From positions 1 to 9,301 of the forward strand of contig JAREAF010000079.1 of NCBI GenBank assembly GCA_029240475.1: a DNA stretch of 9,301 nt, read 5' to 3'. Each line of letters starts with the position of its first letter. The stretch's first letter is position 1. Below, piece by piece: positions 5,399 through 9,301 of the stretch. Origin of the DNA: Rhodospirillales bacterium (GTDB taxonomy: Bacteria > Pseudomonadota > Alphaproteobacteria > JAREAF01). The position numbers and the translations under genes were made by a program. The notes beneath the pieces were generated by a model. The model had not been told where the DNA came from and made no database searches. It worked only from the letters and a program-made list of their open reading frames with translations.

Positions 5399-5802
5399 CG
5401 CACCTTCTCCCTGGCCCAGGACGCGTCTTCCTTGATGGAGGCGACGGTCCGCTGCGGCACGAGATTGGCCGGCCGCACGCCGCCCTTGCCCTTCAGCAGA
5501 AGGATCACTCCGATCGCAGCGACCACCAGCCCGACGATCAGCGGCGGCAGCCAAGGCATCGTCGCCCACCAGTCGAAGGCCTGGCCCAGGCCGAGCGCGG
5601 CCGCGAACAGCAGGACCAGCAGCGCGGCATAGAGCAGGAGACCGCCCGCGATCAGCATCACTAGGCCATTGGCGAACTGGCTGGCGCGCTCGATGATCTC
5701 CGTCTTGGCGAGCTGGACCTCGGTGCGCACCAGCGCCGAGGTCTCTCGCGCGAGGTCCGAAAACAGCGACCCTATCGGGCGCTCGTCACGTGTCGGCTGC
5801 AT
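5395..5802 (-). CDS. Phage holin family (holin-X / DUF1469-like) two-TM membrane protein
   Basis: This 135-aa protein has an amphipathic N-terminal segment (ETSALVRTEVQLAKTEIIER, residues 20-39). Two hydrophobic segments follow, about 45-70 and 84-103, split by a Trp/Pro-rich turn (FDWWATMPWLPP), and then a basic tail. The 'SLVRTEVQLAKTE' type motif before the membrane pair is typical of the putative phage-holin-like family PF07332. These are mostly chromosomal stress-associated envelope proteins of unknown function, not lysis genes. The ATG has AAGGAG (5815-5810) seven bases upstream. It overlaps the preceding gene by 17 bases and the following one by 4 bases, so it is the middle gene of a tight operon. 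Confidence 0.88.
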   Translation of the reverse strand: MQPTRDERPIGSLFSDLARETSALVRTEVQLAKTEIIERASQFANGLVMLIAGGLLLYAALLVLLFAAALGLGQAFDWWATMPWLPPLIVGLVVAAIGVILLLKGKGGVRPANLVPQRTVASIKEDASWAREKVR

Positions 5803-6547
5803 TGCGACGCTCCTTGCGACCAGTCGAAGAGGAGGTCGAGCTTGACGTGGAGGTCGAGGTCGAACCCGTGGAGGCGCCCGACACCCCAGAGCTGACCGGA
5901 CCGCCCGGCCGGGAGGAGCCGGTATAGCCTTCGCGCATTTCCTGCCGGGCCAAGCCTTCCGACTCTCCGACCGACCGCGACGGGCCTTCCGATGCGCCCG
6001 ATTGCGACCAGGTCGCGTCCGGACTGCCGGTCATGCCCTCTTGATAGGCGCGCCGGCCGACCGAGCTCTCCGCCGCGGAGCCGCCGGCATAGCCATAGTT
6101 GGCGCCCTGATAGCCGTGACGCTCCGCCTCGCGGCGCTCGGACGAACTCTTCAGGAAGCGCGCGAGCACGAAGCCGACCGCCACTCCCGCGCCGATGAAC
6201 ACCGCCGGCTGGCGCCGCGCGAAGTCCTCGGCATCGCCCATGAGCGACGAGAGATCGCGACTGCGCACCGTCTCCGACAGCCGCTCGAGGCCGTCGGCAG
6301 CGCGGTGAATGTAGTCGGCCATTGCCGGATTGCCATGCTCGTCGAACTGCTCGGCGGCGCCGCGCACCGCATTGGCCATCCCGCCCACATTCTCGGCGAG
6401 AAGCGACTTGCGCTCCTCGATATACGAGAAGGTGCGGCTGCGGGCCACTTGCGTCAGGCGCCCGGCTTCGGATTTCGCCTGATCCATTGCGGAGGACTGT
6501 TGGCCTCCGGTCTCCTGCGACTGCGAACCGATGTCGCTGCTTGCCAT
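5786..6547 (-). CDS. One-TM stress-type membrane protein with Ser/Thr-rich tail, function unknown
   Basis: This 253-aa first gene of the operon has four parts. A Gln/Ser-rich start (1-25) comes first. Helical residues 27-112 (including SEAGRLTQVARSRTFSYIEE and QFDEHGNPAMADYIHRAADG) come next. A single membrane helix (113-132, QPAVFIGAGVAVGFVLARFL) is followed by a basic cluster. Last is a long disordered tail with a Ser/Thr/Gly run (218-242). The helical plus TM part resembles alphaproteobacterial proteins sometimes labelled 'nutrient deprivation-induced protein', which I treat as a name, not a function. The ATG (6547) has GGAGG five bases upstream. It probably sits in the inner membrane with its helical part on the cytoplasmic side, working with the two overlapping downstream membrane proteins. 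A possible EcfG-type promoter lies just upstream. Confidence 0.82.
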   Translation of the reverse strand: MASSDIGSQSQETGGQQSSAMDQAKSEAGRLTQVARSRTFSYIEERKSLLAENVGGMANAVRGAAEQFDEHGNPAMADYIHRAADGLERLSETVRSRDLSSLMGDAEDFARRQPAVFIGAGVAVGFVLARFLKSSSERREAERHGYQGANYGYAGGSAAESSVGRRAYQEGMTGSPDATWSQSGASEGPSRSVGESEGLARQEMREGYTGSSRPGGPVSSGVSGASTGSTSTSTSSSTSSSTGRKERRNAADT

Positions 6548-6591
6548 CCTATCCTCCAGCGGTGGGCCTTGACCCCCGAATCTGGCAGATA

Positions 6592-6616
6592 AACATGAGC
6601 CTTTCGGTCTGGTTGC
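6592..6616 (-). promoter_or_regulatory. Candidate EcfG-like (general stress) promoter for the membrane operon
   Basis: On the minus strand, GCAAC (6616-6612) and GTT (6594-6592) are 17 bases apart. The alphaproteobacterial EcfG consensus is GGAAC, about 16-17 bases, then cGTT, so this is one mismatch away, at a usually conserved G. It would give a leader of roughly 35 bases before the operon's first ATG. No better sigma70 match was seen in the 83-base gap. Confidence 0.35.
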
Positions 6617-6630
6617 GGGGCCGCGCCCGC

Positions 6631-7056
6631 TCAAAGACTTATTGAAGCGCTCTTTTCCAGCGCGCCGAGCAGGCGCGAGGCGGTCCCGGCCACCGAGGCC
6701 GGAAGCCCGTCGACGGCGAGCAACAGCCGCAGCTTGCCGACGGCATCCTCGTCCGCCTTGCGCCGCTCCGCTTCGAGCGGCGCCTCGCACTCTCCGGCGA
6801 TCGCGACCTGGATCTCATCGCCGATCGCGCGCGCCGCCTCCGCGTCGGGATCGGGCGCGCGCGGCAGCCAGCCGGCCTGCCGCGAGGCCTCGGCCAGCTC
6901 CTCGGCGATGCGGTCGCGCAGGTTGGCCGCCTCGGCCAGCTGCGGCCGGATCGGCGACTGGCACTTGAAGGCGGCTTCCCGATACACCCGTCCCGCTTCC
7001 GCCGCCGCCAGCAGCGCCTCGTCCAGGGCAACCTCGGCGTCACTCCGCAGCAGCAT
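6631..7056 (-). CDS. Small helical protein, possibly DUF2383-like
   Basis: This 141-aa soluble protein is almost entirely alpha-helical, with no signal peptide or TM. Residues 5-90 form two paired helices (DAEVALDEALLAAAEAGRVY, then QLAEAANLRDRIAEELAEAS, then AARAIGDEIQVAIAGE). The spacing of Glu and Tyr is reminiscent of the ferritin-like DUF2383/PA2169 family. The assignment is tentative because the metal-ligand pattern is not clear. The ATG (7056) follows GGAGAGG six to nine bases upstream and lies inside the end of the lipid kinase gene (17-base overlap), so it is co-translated with it. A GC hairpin without T-run (6615-6630) follows the stop. Role unknown; it may be a stress-linked partner of the envelope genes on either side. 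Confidence 0.72.
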   Translation of the reverse strand: MLLRSDAEVALDEALLAAAEAGRVYREAAFKCQSPIRPQLAEAANLRDRIAEELAEASRQAGWLPRAPDPDAEAARAIGDEIQVAIAGECEAPLEAERRKADEDAVGKLRLLLAVDGLPASVAGTASRLLGALEKSASISL

Positions 7057-7954
7057 TCGCCTCTCCGCTGGCTTCCACGAATGCGGGCGGAACGATCACC
7101 TCCAGCGCGGCCGGCAGGATCTGGAAGACCACCGGCGTGCGGGTCGTCACCTCCCCGTCCGTATTCACCGGCAGCGGCCGCCGCGTCTCGATCTCGATCC
7201 GGCGGCCGCGGAGCAGATGGACGAACGGGAACTCCCCATGGCGCCCGGTGCGCAAGGCCGGCGCGACCAGGATGAGCCTGGCGAGGCTCGCCGGCCCGAT
7301 GCTGTAGAGATCGAGCTGATGATCGTCGATCGCCGCGTCGGCCGCGACCGTCAAGCCGCCGCCATAATGGCGGCCGTTGCCGACGGCGATCTGGATCGAG
7401 TGCAGCTGCACGAAGCGTCCGTCGCACCTGATCCGCGCCCGGAACGGGCGATGCTCCCGGAGCGCCTTCAGCACCGTCAGGGCATAGCCCGCGGCGCCCC
7501 ATCGCCGCTTGGTTTCGGGATCGATCAGACGCGCCACGGCCACGGACAAGCCGATGCTGGCGACGTTGAAGAAGTGCTTGTCATTGGCGCGGCCCAGGTC
7601 GATCCGATGCCGGATGCCGTTGGCCGCCACCGCGCAGGCGCCTTCCATGTCGCTGGGGATGCCGAGCGTGCGCGCCAGGTCGTTGGCGGTGCCGAGGGGC
7701 AGGATCGCCATCGGCACGCCGAGCTCCAGGATCGCCTCGCAGGCCGCGTTCATGGTGCCGTCCCCGCCGCCCACGACCACCATGTCGATGCGGCAGCGAT
7801 GGGCCCGGATGAGCTTGGGGATGTCCTTCGGGTCGTCGATGCCGAAGGGCAAAACCTCCAAGCCGGCGGACTTCAGGCAGCCGATGGCGGAAGTGAGGTC
7901 CGCATCTCCCGAACGGCTCAGCCGATTGACCACGAGGAGCGCGCGTCGAGCCAT
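7040..7954 (-). CDS. Diacylglycerol / lipid kinase, YegS-DagK family
   Basis: This 304-aa cytosolic or peripheral membrane enzyme has the DAGK catalytic domain. The nucleotide loop is VVVGGGDGTMN (G62-T67), followed by ILPLGTANDLAR (84-95), which is the family signature. Its C-terminal beta-sandwich holds NGRHYGGG (193-200), DDHQLDLY (210-217) and NTDGE (264-268). Family members phosphorylate diacylglycerol or related lipids (phosphatidylglycerol, sphingoid bases) with ATP. The exact substrate cannot be read from sequence. The ATG at 7954 starts just before the first strand (ALLVVNRLS). An in-frame GTG at 7993 would add 13 Pro/Gly-rich residues and has poor spacing. It lies 64 bases after the ATP-grasp gene and overlaps the next gene by 17 bases. 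Confidence 0.9.
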   Translation of the reverse strand: MARRALLVVNRLSRSGDADLTSAIGCLKSAGLEVLPFGIDDPKDIPKLIRAHRCRIDMVVVGGGDGTMNAACEAILELGVPMAILPLGTANDLARTLGIPSDMEGACAVAANGIRHRIDLGRANDKHFFNVASIGLSVAVARLIDPETKRRWGAAGYALTVLKALREHRPFRARIRCDGRFVQLHSIQIAVGNGRHYGGGLTVAADAAIDDHQLDLYSIGPASLARLILVAPALRTGRHGEFPFVHLLRGRRIEIETRRPLPVNTDGEVTTRTPVVFQILPAALEVIVPPAFVEASGEANAAAE

Positions 7955-8018
7955 GGCTGCGGGGGGTCCTCCGGGCGGTACTCCCGTGAACACTGGCCTC
8001 GGCGGAATTGTTGCCGGA

Positions 8019-9110
8019 TCAGCGGGCCGGGCGCGCCAGCGCGCGCGCCAGGATGGTCTCGATCAGATCGGGATATGTGGTGCCGCGCTGGCGGGCCGCC
8101 AGCGCCAGCTCGCCGCTGCTGGCGAGATGCGGGTTGGGATTGACCTCGATCACGTGGAACTCCCAATCCTGGTGATCTCCCCCGTTCTCGCCATTGCCCG
8201 AACCCTTGCGCGCACCCTTCTTCTTGCGCGCGCCCGCATCGCCGTTCAGGCGGCGAAGCCGCAGGTCGACGCGCCCATAGTCGCGCAGCTTCAGCGCCCG
8301 GTACGCCTCCACTGCCGTGTCCTGGATGGCTTTCGCGACCGCCTCGGGAAGGTCGTCGGGGAAGATCTCCGGGGTGTTCCGATAAACGGGATTGTCATCC
8401 TCCCACTTCGCTTCGGAGGAGGCGATGCGCGGCGCGCCCTCGGGCACCTTCGAGAAATCCCACTCTAGGATTGGCAGCGCCTCCGGCCGGTCCGTCTCGA
8501 CGATGCCGACATACAGCTCGCGGCCGTCGATGAAATCCTCGACCAGCGCAGGCGCCCCGAACTCCCGCTGCACATAAGAGAGCCGTTCCATGAATTCCTT
8601 CAGGTCATGCACGACCGATCCCGCGTCGATGCCGATCGAAGCATCCTCGTTCGAGGGCTTCACGAACAGGGGGAAATCCAGCTCGTCCGCATGCTCCAGC
8701 TCGCCGGCATGCATGACCATGAATTTCGGAGTGCGGATGCCGTGGAACTGCAAGATCTTCTTGGCGAGCGCCTTGTCCTGGGCCAGCGCCAGGCCGATCG
8801 GCGGGGCGCCGGTATAGCGCTTGCCGAACATATCGAGCAGCGCGGCCACATTCTGCTCCTGCTGGTTCACCCCGTTGAGCGATTCGCAGACATTGAAGAT
8901 CACATCCCCCGATTCCTTCGCGAGCTGCTTGGCCAGCGTCGCGACATCGGTGGCCGCCGCGAGCCGGGTCACCTCGTGGCCGCGCTTGGCGAGCACGCGC
9001 TCGAGTTCCTCCGACACCAGCGGCTTCAGCTTCTCGCCGCGCGCCTTCGCCTCCTCCTGATCACGGTCCTCGACCGAATCGTAGAGGATCGTCACTTTCC
9101 GCTTGTCCAT
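8019..9110 (-). CDS. D-alanine--D-alanine ligase family ATP-grasp enzyme with a low-complexity insert
   Basis: This 363-aa protein has the Ddl layout. An N-terminal domain (KVTILYDSVEDRD) carries FNVCESLNG (72-80). The ATP-binding Lys is in FPLFVKPSNEDASIG (K151, with the Ser loop), then LVEDFIDGRELYVG (189-202). The metal-binding end is YGRVDLRLR (278-286) and VIEVNPNPHL (E322, N324). Such ligases join two amino acids or peptides through an acyl-phosphate. The classic 'EGSSVGV' is EDASIGI here, so the true substrate may not be D-Ala. Residues 288-316 are a Lys/Gly/Asn-rich insert (GARKKKGARKGSGNGENGG) just before the metal-binding strand, absent from typical Ddl. The ATG (9110) has GGGACAGG close upstream and starts 11 bases after the upstream stop, so it shares that transcript. 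Confidence 0.85.
   Translation of the reverse strand: MDKRKVTILYDSVEDRDQEEAKARGEKLKPLVSEELERVLAKRGHEVTRLAAATDVATLAKQLAKESGDVIFNVCESLNGVNQQEQNVAALLDMFGKRYTGAPPIGLALAQDKALAKKILQFHGIRTPKFMVMHAGELEHADELDFPLFVKPSNEDASIGIDAGSVVHDLKEFMERLSYVQREFGAPALVEDFIDGRELYVGIVETDRPEALPILEWDFSKVPEGAPRIASSEAKWEDDNPVYRNTPEIFPDDLPEAVAKAIQDTAVEAYRALKLRDYGRVDLRLRRLNGDAGARKKKGARKGSGNGENGGDHQDWEFHVIEVNPNPHLASSGELALAARQRGTTYPDLIETILARALARPAR
8163..8249 (-). other. Low-complexity insert region in the ATP-grasp gene
   Basis: This encodes residues 288-316 of the ligase-family protein. It is basic at first (KKK, RK), then Gly/Asn-rich, and sits between two conserved ATP-grasp strands. It should form a surface loop. Confidence 0.6.
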
Positions 9111-9121
9111 CCTGTCCCGGC

Positions 9122-9301
9122 CTATTTGATGACGAAGTCGCCCTTGTAGAGTCGGTTCATGCAAAGCGTGGTCGCATAGGCCACCAGCTCCAGCAGCAGT
9201 TCCGGTTCCGCCTCCTCCCGGACCCACAGGTTCAGAAGCTTGCTGCGCTCGATGAAGTGGTCGATCAACCCGCGGACGATCGACTCGCTGAGACCGGTCC
9301 A
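9122..9301 (-). CDS. C-terminal 59 residues of an unidentified protein (cut by window edge)
   Basis: The open frame enters from the right edge and ends with TAG at 9124-9122, 11 bases before the ligase-family ATG. The visible part is mostly helical (VRGLIDHFIERSKLLNLWV, then EPELLLELVAYATTLCMNRL) and ends YKGDFVIK. I do not recognise the family from this tail. Close spacing implies one operon with the ATP-grasp enzyme and perhaps the lipid kinase and helical protein after it. Confidence 0.65.
   Translation of the reverse strand, partial: WTGLSESIVRGLIDHFIERSKLLNLWVREEAEPELLLELVAYATTLCMNRLYKGDFVIK

Noticed and set aside
5395..5802. Prophage remnant suggested by the holin-family protein
   Set aside because: No endolysin, terminase, integrase or att-like repeats nearby. 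This holin-X type family is commonly chromosomal and sits here in a membrane-protein operon.
6734..8143. Plus-strand open frame of 469 codons
   Set aside because: It runs antisense through the helical protein and lipid kinase genes, whose family motifs are on the minus strand. No recognisable domain.

Overview
The window reads as ordinary chromosomal DNA from a high-GC alphaproteobacterium. That assignment is an inference. It rests on a homospermidine synthase start, a class-IVb Flp pilin, a DUF3618 / holin-X type membrane operon, and a candidate EcfG-like stress promoter. The order (for example Sphingomonadales, Rhizobiales or Rhodospirillales) cannot be fixed from what is visible. I see no tRNA, rRNA, CRISPR array, insertion sequence or prophage.

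Left part (1-1300, mostly minus strand). The window opens with the N-terminus of homospermidine synthase, cut by the left edge. A gap with two hairpins follows, then a secreted low-complexity protein: signal peptide, Gly/Asn-rich linker, Ala-rich coiled coil. A good sigma70-type promoter precedes that gene. Centre-left (1299-4314, plus strand). This holds a 76-aa unknown protein with a terminator, a tightly coupled pair (CDP-alcohol phosphatidyltransferase plus HAD-IB phosphatase), a strongly foldable non-coding stretch that may be a 6S-like RNA or a long leader, a stand-alone class I glutamine amidotransferase, and a lone Flp pilin.

Right part (4322-9301, minus strand). Two convergent-facing gene sets lie here. 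The first is a three-gene overlapping operon (6547 down to 4322): a one-TM Ser/Thr-tailed protein, a holin-X family two-TM protein, and a DUF3618 protein. The DUF3618 gene carries a second Shine-Dalgarno and ATG in frame, as if two genes had fused. The second set (9301 down to 6631) runs from an unidentified C-terminus through a D-Ala-D-Ala ligase-family ATP-grasp enzyme and a YegS/DagK-type lipid kinase to a small helical protein that may be DUF2383-like.

Taken together, the window is rich in envelope functions: phospholipid head-group synthesis, lipid phosphorylation, a peptidoglycan-type ligase fold, membrane stress proteins and a pilin. The items most worth a second look are the rod-shaped RNA at 3085-3201, the apparent gene fusion with internal start at 4942, and the low-complexity proteins. 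None is proven to be a new system.
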